The position numbers were made by a program, and so were the translations under genes. 64,000 nucleotides of DNA from Pokkaliibacter sp046614695 (lineage in GTDB: Bacteria; Pseudomonadota; Gammaproteobacteria; Pseudomonadales; Balneatricaceae): assembly GCF_046614695.1 (NCBI RefSeq), contig NZ_JBKKHQ010000025.1, positions 9,218 through 73,217 on the forward strand. The letters are read 5' to 3'. Position 1 is the stretch's first letter. Every line of letters starts with the position of its first letter. This document shows positions 1 through 8,683 of this stretch, one piece after another. A model generated the notes under the pieces. The model was not told where the DNA came from, did not search any database, and saw only the letters and a list, made by a program, of their open reading frames with translations.

Positions 1-1
1 T

Positions 2-754
2 CAGGCGCGTGATCACTTGCTGCGTATTACTCGTGAAGAGGAAATGCATGCCAAGCAGGAAACGACGCGTGAGCTGGTTCGCGGTATGGCTCATGAGATT
101 AAAAATCCGCTGGGCGGTATTCGTGGGGCTGCGCAGCTGCTGGAGCGCGAACTGCCCGCCGATGATTTGAAAGAATATACCCAGGTCATTATTGAGGAGG
201 CGGATCGCCTGCGTAATTTGGTGGATCGCATGTTGGGGCCGCGTGTTATGCCTCAATTCAGCTTTCTCAATATTCACCAGATTATTGAGCGAGTTTGCGC
301 ATTGATTAGCGCAGAGTCGGGCGGAAGTATTCGTATTGAACGGGATTACGATCCAAGTATTCCGGAAATTGAAGCCGATGAAGAGCAACTGATTCAGGCG
401 GTGCTCAATATCGTTCGAAATGCCATGCAGGCGTTGGGTGAATCTGAGATTCCCGAACCTTGCATTATTTTACGTACCCGCAGTTTGCGGCAGTTCACCA
501 TGGGTAATGAACGGCATCGGCTGGTTTGTGCCCTCAGTATTATCGACAACGGTCCCGGTATCCCCGAATCGCTGATGGAAAATATCTTTTACCCCATGAT
601 TAGTGGTCGCGCGAGTGGCACGGGTCTGGGTCTATCAATTGCTCACTCTATCCTTCATCAGCATCAGGGCATGATTAAGTGCGAGAGCGAGCCGGGACAA
701 ACTCAATTCACTCTGTTTATTCCACTGGAGCAAGAACATGGCCAGCGAGACTAA
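2..754 (+). CDS. glnL: Nitrogen regulation sensor kinase NtrB, C-terminal part (cut by window edge)
   Basis: The reading frame is open from base 2, so the gene starts before the window and the N-terminal PAS sensory part is missing. In the family this cytoplasmic kinase, controlled by PII protein, phosphorylates NtrC under nitrogen limitation. Visible are the H-box HEIKNPLGGIRGAAQLLE with the phospho-accepting His, the N-box (NIVRNAMQAL), DNGPGIP (G1) and GTGLGLSIA (G2) of the ATPase domain. The H-box form HEIKNPLGGIRGAAQLL is highly typical of NtrB. The 3' end overlaps ntrC by 17 nt, implying one transcript and coupled translation. No transmembrane segment is present, as expected. Confidence 0.95.
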   Translation, partial: QARDHLLRITREEEMHAKQETTRELVRGMAHEIKNPLGGIRGAAQLLERELPADDLKEYTQVIIEEADRLRNLVDRMLGPRVMPQFSFLNIHQIIERVCALISAESGGSIRIERDYDPSIPEIEADEEQLIQAVLNIVRNAMQALGESEIPEPCIILRTRSLRQFTMGNERHRLVCALSIIDNGPGIPESLMENIFYPMISGRASGTGLGLSIAHSILHQHQGMIKCESEPGQTQFTLFIPLEQEHGQRD

Positions 755-2165
755 TGTCTGGATCGTTGATGACGATCGTTCTATTCGATGGGTTTTGGAA
801 AAGGCCCTATCCCAGGCTGGTCTTCAGGTGCAGTCCTTTGAGTCTGCCGATCAGGCCCTGCGCCAGTTAAGTCGCGGTACGCCGGATGTGCTCTTGAGTG
901 ATATCCGTATGCCCGGTACCAACGGGTTCGGCCTGCTTGAGCGTGTGCACAACGAATATCCTGCGCTGCCTGTGATTATTATGACGGCGCATTCGGATCT
1001 GGAGTCCGCTGTGGCCTCCTATCAGGGTGGTGCGTTTGAATATCTGCCCAAGCCCTTTGATGTTGATGAGGCTGTGTCACTGGTGAAGCGGGCGCTGGCT
1101 CATGCGCGTGAAAGCAAGATGCCGGAGCCGGAACCCAGCCAGAAGGTCAATAAAGACATTATTGGTGAGGCACCCTCCATGCAGGAGGTGTTTCGTGCCA
1201 TTGGCCGTCTTTCCCACTCCAATATCACCGTGCTGATCAACGGTGAATCAGGTACGGGTAAAGAGCTGGTTGCACATGCGCTGCACCGCCATAGCCCGCG
1301 TGCTCCCCAGACTTTTATCGCCCTGAATATGGCAGCGATTCCCAAGGATCTGATTGAGTCCGAGCTTTTTGGCCATGAGAAGGGCGCTTTTACCGGAGCG
1401 GCGACACTGCGTCGCGGCCGTTTTGAGCAGGCCAATGGCGGTACTCTTTTCCTGGATGAAATCGGTGATATGCCGATGGACACCCAAACCCGCTTGCTGC
1501 GTGTTCTGGCAGATGGTGAGTTTTACCGCGTCGGTGGTCATACACCTGTGAAGGTCGATGTTCGCATTATCGCTGCGACTCACCAGAATCTTGAGAATCT
1601 GGTCAAGGATGGTCGCTTCCGCGAGGATCTTTTCCACCGTCTGAATGTTATTCGTATTCATTTACCGCCACTGCGTGACCGTCGTGAAGATGTGCCACGT
1701 CTGGCGCGACACTTTCTGGCCAAGGCGGCTCAGGAACTCTCCGTTGAACCAAAAACCCTGCATGGTGACACGGAGCAGTATCTGGGTACGCTGGGCTGGC
1801 CCGGTAACGTTCGTCAGCTGGAGAATACCTGCCGCTGGTTGACGGTGATGGCCTCTGGTCGGGAAGTGCTTATTGATGATCTGCCGCCAGAGCTGCTGGC
1901 CGAGCAGCCTGTCAACAGTCAGGCAGCGGTAAGCTGGGAGCAAGCCTTCCGTCAGTGGGTCGATAAGGCGCTGGCGCGCGGGCAGAAGGGGATTCTTGAA
2001 ACAGCCATGCCGACCTTCGAGCGTATCCTGATCGAAACGGCTCTTAAACACACCCTCGGCAGAAAGCGTGATGCTGCAGAGCTTTTAGGCTGGGGGCGCA
2101 ATACCCTGACCCGCAAGATCAAAGAGCTCAACATTGAGGATAGTGGCGAAGACTCTGAGGAGTAA
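738..2165 (+). CDS. glnG: Nitrogen regulation response regulator NtrC
   Basis: A 475-residue sigma-54 activator of nitrogen assimilation genes. Order: receiver domain (about 1-120; acidic residues DDD near residue 11, phospho-acceptor Asp55 in LLSDIRMPG, Lys in YLPKPFD), AAA+ domain with Walker A GESGTGKE, sigma-54 contact loop GAFTGA, Walker B LFLDEIGDMP, and a C-terminal Fis-type helix-turn-helix (AAELLGWGRNTLTRKI). Length and all motifs agree with the family. The start lies inside the end of ntrB (17-nt overlap). A strong bidirectional terminator follows, so the ntrBC transcript probably ends here. Confidence 0.97.
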   Translation: MASETNVWIVDDDRSIRWVLEKALSQAGLQVQSFESADQALRQLSRGTPDVLLSDIRMPGTNGFGLLERVHNEYPALPVIIMTAHSDLESAVASYQGGAFEYLPKPFDVDEAVSLVKRALAHARESKMPEPEPSQKVNKDIIGEAPSMQEVFRAIGRLSHSNITVLINGESGTGKELVAHALHRHSPRAPQTFIALNMAAIPKDLIESELFGHEKGAFTGAATLRRGRFEQANGGTLFLDEIGDMPMDTQTRLLRVLADGEFYRVGGHTPVKVDVRIIAATHQNLENLVKDGRFREDLFHRLNVIRIHLPPLRDRREDVPRLARHFLAKAAQELSVEPKTLHGDTEQYLGTLGWPGNVRQLENTCRWLTVMASGREVLIDDLPPELLAEQPVNSQAAVSWEQAFRQWVDKALARGQKGILETAMPTFERILIETALKHTLGRKRDAAELLGWGRNTLTRKIKELNIEDSGEDSEE

Positions 2166-2185
2166 GTCGCTGTTCTCCAGGCACA

Positions 2186-2214
2186 AAAAAAGCAGGTCTA
2201 TGACCTGCTTTTTT
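2186..2214. terminator. Bidirectional rho-independent terminator between ntrC and ferredoxin gene
   Basis: Perfect inverted repeat AAAAAGCAGGTC / GACCTGCTTTTT around a 3-nt loop with A/T tracts on both sides. It can terminate the convergent ntrC (+) and ferredoxin (-) transcripts. Confidence 0.9.
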
Positions 2215-2232
2215 ATTGAGCGCCCAAAAGAA

Positions 2233-2481
2233 TCAGGCGCTAACCAGCTTCAGATACTTATCATAAAGCTGTTCCTGACTTTCAGGATGGTCAGGGTCCT
2301 TGGGAATGCAGTCTACTGGACAAACCTCAACACACTGGGGCGTGTCATAGTGACCTACGCACTCAGTGCATTTCGAAGGATTGATCTCGTAAATCTCTTC
2401 GCCCTGAGAAATGGCCTCGTTCGGGCACTCTGGTTCGCACACATCACAGTTGATGCATTCGTCAGTAATTATCAAAGCCAT
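2233..2481 (-). CDS. YfhL-type 2[4Fe-4S] ferredoxin
   Basis: An 82-residue small electron carrier. Two cluster motifs are visible: CINCDVCEPECP near residue 9 and CTEC-x8-CVEVCP around residues 37-53, where the second motif has the short insert (VGHYDTPQ) between Cys 2 and 3 that is typical of the YfhL/Allochromatium-type ferredoxin family. Physiological partner not evident. It lies about 110 nt downstream of coaD on the same strand, an arrangement common in pseudomonads. Converges with ntrC at a shared terminator. Confidence 0.93.
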   Translation of the reverse strand: MALIITDECINCDVCEPECPNEAISQGEEIYEINPSKCTECVGHYDTPQCVEVCPVDCIPKDPDHPESQEQLYDKYLKLVSA

Positions 2482-2588
2482 GGCGTATCCTCTACTGGTT
2501 ATAGCCGGCTGCTGCCTTATTCATCACGGTGGTTTCCGGGCTTTTTGGCAAGCCTCTGATTTTTAATGCTTTATTACAAAGACCTAAG

Positions 2589-3071
2589 TCAGGCCTTATC
2601 CAGGTAGCGATTCAGTGCCGCTGCGACTGAAGGGTGAACAAACTTGGAAATATCACCGTTCAGTGTCGCCACTTCGCGTACCAGCGTTGACGAAATAAAA
2701 GAGTATTGCTCGGCAGGTGTCAGGAACATGCTTTCCACCTGTGGCGCGAGTACCCGGTTCATATTCGCCAACTGAAATTCATATTCAAAATCCGAGACAG
2801 CACGCAGCCCTCTCAGGATGATGGTGGCACCTTTCTGCTTAAGCAGGTCGGTCAGCAGGCATTCAAAGCCGCAGACACTGACATTATCCAGATGCTCAGT
2901 GACTTCCCGTACCAGATCCACACGCATTTCCAGCGGCAACAGCGGTCGTTTGCGGGGGCTGGCCGCCACCGCGACGATCACCTTGTCGAACAGACGACTG
3001 GCACGCTCGACCAGATCAGCATGACCGTTGGTAATGGGATCAAAAGTACCGGGATAGATGACCGTATTCAT
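2589..3071 (-). CDS. coaD: Phosphopantetheine adenylyltransferase
   Basis: A 160-residue enzyme of coenzyme A synthesis that adenylylates 4'-phosphopantetheine with ATP to give dephospho-CoA, in the cytoplasm. Nucleotidyltransferase motifs are clear: YPGTFDPITNGHADL (the family (T/H)xGH signature, here TNGH) at the N-terminus and ISSTLVRE (ISSTxxR) near residue 128. Length matches bacterial CoaD (about 160). Situated between rsmD and the ferredoxin gene on the same strand, with a 180-nt gap to rsmD. Confidence 0.97.
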   Translation of the reverse strand: MNTVIYPGTFDPITNGHADLVERASRLFDKVIVAVAASPRKRPLLPLEMRVDLVREVTEHLDNVSVCGFECLLTDLLKQKGATIILRGLRAVSDFEYEFQLANMNRVLAPQVESMFLTPAEQYSFISSTLVREVATLNGDISKFVHPSVAAALNRYLDKA

Positions 3072-3250
3072 AGAGACTATCCATATAGCCTGAGGTGGCA
3101 GAAGTCATAGCTTCCGTTGGCTCAGAAGAGCGTTGGATGCATTTTTCACCGCGATCAGGCCGCAGTGCTCCAAGCCGGCAGATACTAGCGGAAATGCCAG
3201 AGTCGCACAATCAAGCTACCCGTCGCAATGTATCAATAGTGTGTGCTGAA

Positions 3251-3826
3251 TCAGGCCGTATTGCGCTGATAAAGGGCAAAAATCACCTCTCCTGCGCGCT
3301 TTTCCTTGATGCATTGCCAGTTAGCGGGCAGCTGCGGTAACAGTTTCTGCTCGTATTCGATGTAAATGACCGCATCTGCAGTTAGCCAGCTCCGGGATTC
3401 CAGATAGGAGGCTGCAGGCTCCAGTAAACCCTGATTGAAGGGCGGATCCAGAAACACCAGATCAAACTGTCGGTTGGCCGTCTGTGACAGCCATTGAATG
3501 CTGTCTGCCCGAATTACCTCAGCATCCTGGCATTGCAGTGTTTTCAGGTTAGCTTGTAGCTGTTTAACAACGATGTTTGAGCTGTCGATGAATGTCGTCC
3601 ATGCCGCTTCCCGGGACAAGGCCTCAAAACCCAGTGAGCCGCTGCCACTGAAGGCATCCAGACAATGGCTGCCAGGAACCTTGTGCATCAACCAGTTAAA
3701 GACCGTCTCTTTGACCCGATCCGTGGTCGGGCGAAGGCCGGGCAGATCGGCAAAGCTCAATTTACGGCTTCGCCATTGGCCACCGATAAGGCGGATCTGG
3801 TTACGAGCGGCAGGTGCGCGTGCCAT
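3251..3826 (-). CDS. rsmD: 16S rRNA (guanine(966)-N2)-methyltransferase RsmD
   Basis: A 191-residue SAM-dependent methyltransferase. The family methylates G966 of 16S rRNA in the assembled small subunit. Visible: N-terminal RxIGGQWRSRKL and PTTDRVKETVFNWL, the SAM-binding stretch DAFSGSGSLGFEALSR, and the catalytic DPPF motif (VFLDPPFNQG). Length is normal. Transcribed with the M16-like gene upstream (52-nt gap) and coaD downstream. Confidence 0.95.
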   Translation of the reverse strand: MARAPAARNQIRLIGGQWRSRKLSFADLPGLRPTTDRVKETVFNWLMHKVPGSHCLDAFSGSGSLGFEALSREAAWTTFIDSSNIVVKQLQANLKTLQCQDAEVIRADSIQWLSQTANRQFDLVFLDPPFNQGLLEPAASYLESRSWLTADAVIYIEYEQKLLPQLPANWQCIKEKRAGEVIFALYQRNTA

Positions 3827-3878
3827 GGGTCAAACTCCGAAGCGGGCAAAAAACAGGCGCTGAGTGTAAAGCGCTGGG

Positions 3879-5120
3879 TCAGGGATGCAAGGTTGCCTGA
3901 CCGATACGGTTTAGGCTTCTGAGGCTTTGGTTAATATCTGTTAGCTTCAGAGGTGGTGCATCTCGCCAGCGTTTAAGGCTATCAGCGGGCAGGTTTCTGT
4001 CCAGCATCAGATCCAGCCAACGCGCGCGGGTGAAAGGCTCATCATCCAGAGCGCGATGGGCTTTATTCAGTTCGCTTTGAATGTCATCAAGATTGTTCTG
4101 ACTCATGGGGGTGGAAAGCCAGCTGGACCAGTCTGGTGGCGTTTGCTCTAGGCTGCCTTGCCAGAAGACAAGCAGTACCGCCGCTTCGCTGTCATACCAG
4201 GGAGTAGCGTTAAAACCCTGCTGTTGTGCGCTTTGGGTTAGCCACAGCCGCAGTGCCATGTTCTTTTCAGGATCATCCTCGGGCAGGGCAACGGCCAGTG
4301 CCGCCTGCTGATTCAGTTGCGGACGCTTAAGATGAAGCGCCTCGCCGGGAGTGGGCAAGGGCGGAATCTGCGCTGGAGTAGCAGGCGTCTGTGGCAGCGC
4401 CTTGAGTAGCAGATGACTTTCCTGCTGTTGATCATCACTGTCCTGATTACTGAGAAGGAGTAATCGGGAAGGTGCTTTGCCAACGGTGCTGGCTAAATAG
4501 TCCTGGACTTCGTCCGTTGTCAGTTGAGCGAGTCCCTGGCGTGTGCCGGTTAAAGGCTGAGACATCGGATGATCGGGAAAGAGCGCCATCAGAGCGGCTT
4601 GGCGTACCAGTTTATCCGGCTGTCCGGCAAATAGATGCGCCTCTGCCAGTAAGCGGGTCTGCGCTTCTCTGGCATGTTGCGAGTCATCAGGTGAGGGGGT
4701 TATCAGTGCTTTCAGGCCATCTCTGGCAGCCTTTCGGTGCTCGTCGTCAGCGGGCAGCTGCACGATGAGTTTCAGATTTTCCTGAGTAAGCTGGGTTGAG
4801 AAGTCGATTTCCTTATCCAGAAAGTAGCGATGAGCGCCTTGTGCAAGCCGAGCTTCGAGCGTATCGCGGGCAACGGCGGCGGTGCCCGAGTGGGTTTCAG
4901 CCAGGGCGCCTGGGCTGTAGGTGAGAATCCAGACGTCGGAGTCACTGTTCTTCTGAGTCAGAGAAACCACGTCTGTGGCACCGCTCTTCCACGTACTCGG
5001 GATCAGGGCGTCACGGCGCTGATGCTCACGCCATTGCAGCAGAACAATCACAATCGCCACCACCCAGACAATAATCTTCAGGTAGGTGCGGTTAAAAAGA
5101 GGTTTGTAGGGCTCAGCCAT
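3879..5120 (-). CDS. Membrane-anchored M16-peptidase-like protein lacking the zinc site
   Basis: A 413-residue protein with one N-terminal membrane anchor (TYLKIIVWVVAIVIVLL, about residues 12-31) and a large presumed periplasmic part. The middle contains a stretch typical of the M16 metallopeptidase fold (FPDHPMSQPLTGTRQGLAQLTTDEVQDYL, followed by LLLLSNQD), but no HxxEH or HxxxE zinc-binding sequence is found. Where the motif would be expected, the sequence reads through HSGTAAVARDTLEARLAQGAH without the needed residues. In related gammaproteobacteria M16 peptidase genes commonly sit between rsmD and ftsY, supporting a degenerate or scaffold version. Start at ATG 5120 is favoured because AAGGA lies 6 nt upstream; a GTG one codon earlier is possible. 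Confidence 0.7.
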   Translation of the reverse strand: MAEPYKPLFNRTYLKIIVWVVAIVIVLLQWREHQRRDALIPSTWKSGATDVVSLTQKNSDSDVWILTYSPGALAETHSGTAAVARDTLEARLAQGAHRYFLDKEIDFSTQLTQENLKLIVQLPADDEHRKAARDGLKALITPSPDDSQHAREAQTRLLAEAHLFAGQPDKLVRQAALMALFPDHPMSQPLTGTRQGLAQLTTDEVQDYLASTVGKAPSRLLLLSNQDSDDQQQESHLLLKALPQTPATPAQIPPLPTPGEALHLKRPQLNQQAALAVALPEDDPEKNMALRLWLTQSAQQQGFNATPWYDSEAAVLLVFWQGSLEQTPPDWSSWLSTPMSQNNLDDIQSELNKAHRALDDEPFTRARWLDLMLDRNLPADSLKRWRDAPPLKLTDINQSLRSLNRIGQATLHP

Positions 5121-5302
5121 CACAGATCCTTACAGGCAGCGCCGGTCATCACAGAGTTGTGACAGAAAGGCGGGGCTCCATTAGTATAGGCTCCAATTCC
5201 TGCCGAATCTCAGGCAGTGACGCGGACCTGCCAGGATTCAGGCCGCATTTCTCATTTCTAACCTGTGAACGCAGGTGGCTCAAGAGCGGATTGTAACGAT
5301 AC

Positions 5303-6787
5303 ATGTGGGACAAACTTAAAAGATCATTGTTTGGCGGCAAAAAGAATGAGTCCGCTGAAGTCGTTAATGAGCAACGTGAAGAGGAGGTTTTGGCCCCTGA
5401 AGAGTCTTCACAACACGAGTCCGCTCTGCTGGATGACGCGCCTGCCGCCAAGGCTGAAACTCCTCTGGAAGAGGCCGCTGTCGAAGTTGCACCCGTCGAG
5501 GCAGAAGCTGAAAAAGCGCCGGAAGCAGCCAACATTCCAGCCGAAGATATTGCTCCGCATCCTGAAGCCTTGGTACCTGATGCTCCGGAAGAACCTGCAA
5601 TGCACGCCGTGACCGTCGATGTTGATCAAGACGCGGTAGTTGTGGAAGTGGTGCCGGAGGCCAACGAGCCCAAGAGTGAGCCTCTGCCCGACCTTGCCAA
5701 AGCGGAAGTTGCTGAAGCCGCTAATCCTGATGCTCTCCCCGAAATGTCGCTGACCGCTGACCGCGACGTTACGCAGGATAGCGTTGTTGAGGAAGACGCA
5801 CCGGTTCCAGAAGCTGCGAGCGTGGTTGTCGATGCACCGAAAGAGCAGGAAAAACCACGCCGTTCATTCTTCGAGCGTATCAAGAGTGGCCTATCTCGTA
5901 CCAAAGCCAACCTGACGGAAGGTCTGGCGAGCCTGTTTCTGGGCGCCAAGCAGATCGATGATGATCTGCTGGAAGAGCTGGAAACACAGCTTTTGTTGGC
6001 GGATGTCGGTATGGAGGCGACTCAGTCGATTGTTAAATCGCTGACGGAGCGGGTTTCCCGTAAGGAACTTAAGGAGCCCGAAGCACTCTTCGGAGCACTT
6101 AAAGAAGAGCTGCGTGCATTACTCGGTCAGGTTGAGCAGCCGCTGGAGCTCGATAGCAGCAAGCGTCCAACGGTGATCCTGATGGTGGGTGTGAACGGTG
6201 TCGGTAAAACCACCACCATTGGTAAACTGGCCAAGAAGTACCAGGGCGAAGGCAAAAAGGTCATGCTGGCCGCTGGCGATACCTTCCGTGCAGCGGCGGT
6301 TGAGCAGCTACAGGTATGGGGTGAGCGTAACAAGGTGCCGGTTATCGCACAGCACTCCGGCGCTGACAGTGCCGCAGTTCTTTATGATGCGCTGCAGGCA
6401 GCAAAAGCACGCGGTATGGATGTGCTGATTGCCGATACGGCAGGGCGTCTGCAGAACAAACAGCATTTGATGATCGAGCTTGAAAAGGTCGTTCGCGTTA
6501 TGCGTAAGCTGGATCCGGAAGCTCCTCATGAAGTGATGCTGGTATTGGATGCCGGGACAGGTCAGAACGCGATCTCTCAGGCCAAAACCTTTATGGAGGC
6601 TGTTGGTGTCAGCGGTATTACCCTGACCAAACTGGACGGCACAGCCAAGGGCGGGATCATCTTCGCCATCGCCAAGCAGTTCTCTCTGCCTATTCGCTAC
6701 ATCGGTGTGGGTGAAGGAATCGAGGACTTGCGTCCCTTCAAGGCCGATGAATTTGTCGATGCACTCTTTGAACGGAACTCTTCATGA
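5303..6787 (+). CDS. ftsY: Signal recognition particle receptor FtsY
   Basis: A 494-residue GTPase that docks SRP-ribosome complexes at the inner membrane. The N-terminus (MWDKLKRSLFGGKK) resembles the short basic membrane-targeting helix of FtsY and is followed by about 180 residues rich in Glu, Ala, Pro and Val (acidic A domain). Then come the four-helix N domain and the G domain with GVNGVGKTTTIGKLA (about residues 294-308), DTFRAAAVEQL, DTAGR, TKLDGTAKGG and the closing GVGEGIEDLRPF. The acidic region is long but normal for gammaproteobacteria. Overlaps ftsE by 4 nt (ATGA), giving the standard ftsYEX operon. Confidence 0.97.
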   Translation: MWDKLKRSLFGGKKNESAEVVNEQREEEVLAPEESSQHESALLDDAPAAKAETPLEEAAVEVAPVEAEAEKAPEAANIPAEDIAPHPEALVPDAPEEPAMHAVTVDVDQDAVVVEVVPEANEPKSEPLPDLAKAEVAEAANPDALPEMSLTADRDVTQDSVVEEDAPVPEAASVVVDAPKEQEKPRRSFFERIKSGLSRTKANLTEGLASLFLGAKQIDDDLLEELETQLLLADVGMEATQSIVKSLTERVSRKELKEPEALFGALKEELRALLGQVEQPLELDSSKRPTVILMVGVNGVGKTTTIGKLAKKYQGEGKKVMLAAGDTFRAAAVEQLQVWGERNKVPVIAQHSGADSAAVLYDALQAAKARGMDVLIADTAGRLQNKQHLMIELEKVVRVMRKLDPEAPHEVMLVLDAGTGQNAISQAKTFMEAVGVSGITLTKLDGTAKGGIIFAIAKQFSLPIRYIGVGEGIEDLRPFKADEFVDALFERNSS

Positions 6788-7443
6788 TCCGATTTGATCA
6801 GGTCAGCAAGCGCTATCCTGGCGGACATCAGGCGTTGTCTGCTGTCAGCTTCAGTATTCGCCGTGGTGAGATGGCTTTTCTTACCGGCCACTCGGGGGCG
6901 GGTAAAAGTACCTTGCTGAAACTGATCATGCTGATGGAGCGGCCCTCGGCGGGACAGGTCTTCATCGGCGATCAAAATCTGAATACCTTGCCTGCGTCGC
7001 AGATTCCCTATCTGCGCCGGCGCATCGGCGTGGTCTTTCAAAATCACCAGTTACTCTTTGACCGCACCGTGTTTGATAACGTTGCCCTGCCTTTGCGTAT
7101 CAGTGGCTATGACGATGCGGATATTGGCCGGCGCGTCAGGGCTGCACTCGATAAGGTCGGGCTGCTGACCAAGGAAAAACTCAATCCAATTGCGTTGTCT
7201 GGTGGTGAGCAGCAGCGTGTGGGTATTGCCCGCGCCATTGTGAACAAGCCTGCTTTAATCCTCGCCGATGAGCCAACTGGTAATCTGGATCCGGAATTGT
7301 CGGCGGAAATCATGCGACTCTTCGAGCAGTTCAATCAGGTTGGCGTGACCATGCTTATTGCCAGTCATGATTTGCGTCTGATTGCGCGCATGCAGCATCG
7401 GGTACTCACGCTTCAGAACGGGAGGGTCAGCCAAGGTGCATAG
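6784..7443 (+). CDS. ftsE: Cell division ATP-binding protein FtsE
   Basis: A 219-residue ABC ATPase that works with FtsX at the division septum to activate cell-wall amidases through EnvC-type partners. Walker A GHSGAGKST, Q-loop FQNHQLL, signature LSGGEQQR, Walker B LILADEPTGNLD and switch His (ASHDL) are all present, so ATP hydrolysis should be intact. The family hallmark MIRFDQVSKRYPGG opens the protein. ATGA overlap with ftsY and 8-nt overlap with the chosen ftsX start. Confidence 0.97.
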   Translation: MIRFDQVSKRYPGGHQALSAVSFSIRRGEMAFLTGHSGAGKSTLLKLIMLMERPSAGQVFIGDQNLNTLPASQIPYLRRRIGVVFQNHQLLFDRTVFDNVALPLRISGYDDADIGRRVRAALDKVGLLTKEKLNPIALSGGEQQRVGIARAIVNKPALILADEPTGNLDPELSAEIMRLFEQFNQVGVTMLIASHDLRLIARMQHRVLTLQNGRVSQGA

Positions 7444-8440
7444 ACCAACTCCGCGTAAATTACCTCCTCGTCAGGATGATGCGCCACGTGGTGGTGCTGT
7501 CAGTCATCGGGTCGGGCGTTTTGATCGTCTGCGTGCCTGGGCTCGCCATCACCGTCAGGAAGGCAGAACCAGTCTTGGGAAACTACTGAGATCGCCGCTG
7601 TCCAGCATGATGACATTGCTGGTGATTGCCATTGCTCTGGCGCTGCCGGGGCTGCTCTATGTGGTGTTCAATAATGTCTCCCAGCTCAGTGGTGAGCTGG
7701 GGCAGTCGACTCGCGTGACCGTCTACCTGACCGATGCCGTCAGTCAGGAGGAGGGGGAGTCTCTGGCCTATGAGTTAAGCCGGGATAATCTCTGGCAGGA
7801 TGTGCGCTATATCTCCAAGGCACAGGCGTTGAAAGAATACGAAGATCTGTCCGGGTTAACCGATGTGCTGGAAGGGCTGGATACCAATCCTCTGCCCGCA
7901 GTGATTGTTCTGCAACCTGCAAGACAGCTGACCTCACTGCAGGCGTCCATGAGTCTGGAGAAACTCAAGGCGATGCCTGAGGTGGAAGATGCCCAGCTGG
8001 ACCTGGAATGGGTGCAGCGCCTGCATGCGATCCTGGATATTGCCAAGCGTGTGGTTATTGCGCTGTCTGGCTTCTTCGGCGTCGCCGTGTTGCTGGTGGT
8101 GGGCAACACCATTCGTTTATCCATTGAAAGCCGTCGTGAAGAAATCGTCGTTATCAAACTGGTGGGCGGCACCAATGCCTATGTGCGTCGTCCTTTCCTT
8201 TATACCGGTTTATGGTACGGACTGTTTGGCGGCTTGCTTGCCTGGTTATTGGTGAGCATTGCGCTTTGGTGGTTATCCGAGCCAGTGACGCAGTTGGGTA
8301 TGCTGTATCAGAGCTCTTTCAATCTGACCGGCCTGGACCTGCAGGCGACCTGCTCGATGCTGGCAAGTGCTGTGTTTCTGGGGGTACTGGGAGCCTGGCT
8401 GGCGGTTGGAAGGCACCTGTCCTCAATCCAGCCGCACTGA
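7436..8440 (+). CDS. ftsX: Cell division protein FtsX
   Basis: Inner-membrane partner of FtsE, about 334 residues. A long cytoplasmic N-terminus precedes the first membrane segment (SMMTLLVIAIALALPGLLYVV), followed by a periplasmic domain with VTVYLTDAVSQEEGESL and LDTNPLPAVIVL, then three C-terminal membrane helices. The GTG at 7436 is chosen as start because GGGAGGG lies about 10 nt upstream and the overlap with ftsE is only 8 nt; an in-frame ATG at 7382 would overlap ftsE by 62 nt and lacks such support. The sequence KLVGGTNAYVRRPFLYTG is strongly conserved in FtsX. Confidence 0.93.
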   Translation: MHRPTPRKLPPRQDDAPRGGAVSHRVGRFDRLRAWARHHRQEGRTSLGKLLRSPLSSMMTLLVIAIALALPGLLYVVFNNVSQLSGELGQSTRVTVYLTDAVSQEEGESLAYELSRDNLWQDVRYISKAQALKEYEDLSGLTDVLEGLDTNPLPAVIVLQPARQLTSLQASMSLEKLKAMPEVEDAQLDLEWVQRLHAILDIAKRVVIALSGFFGVAVLLVVGNTIRLSIESRREEIVVIKLVGGTNAYVRRPFLYTGLWYGLFGGLLAWLLVSIALWWLSEPVTQLGMLYQSSFNLTGLDLQATCSMLASAVFLGVLGAWLAVGRHLSSIQPH

Positions 8441-8526
8441 TCGCTACCGGGTTTTTGAAACATCTTGTTATGCACAGTGACCGCCCGGTGCCCCGATTGC
8501 GAGTAAGATTGTCGCTGTAATGAAAC

Positions 8527-8554
8527 TTGAGTTTAGCCCGAGATTGGGTTAAAT
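8527..8554 (+). promoter_or_regulatory. Candidate sigma-70 promoter in the rpoH leader
   Basis: TTGAGT and TTAAAT separated by 16 nt, 130-150 nt before the chosen rpoH start. In other gammaproteobacteria rpoH has several promoters and a temperature-sensing mRNA structure; only this promoter-like pair was identified here. The gap 8441-8683 holds no gene. Confidence 0.4.
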
Positions 8555-8683
8555 AAAGCCGCTGAAAGATCCACCGTTATGCCCTTACGAGGGTATCCCG
8601 AGCAGGAACTTGTTCCCACATTCGGTGTCTCAATAAGTATGAACGGTGTTCTTATCACGTTGGATGATAGTAGAGGTAAACAC

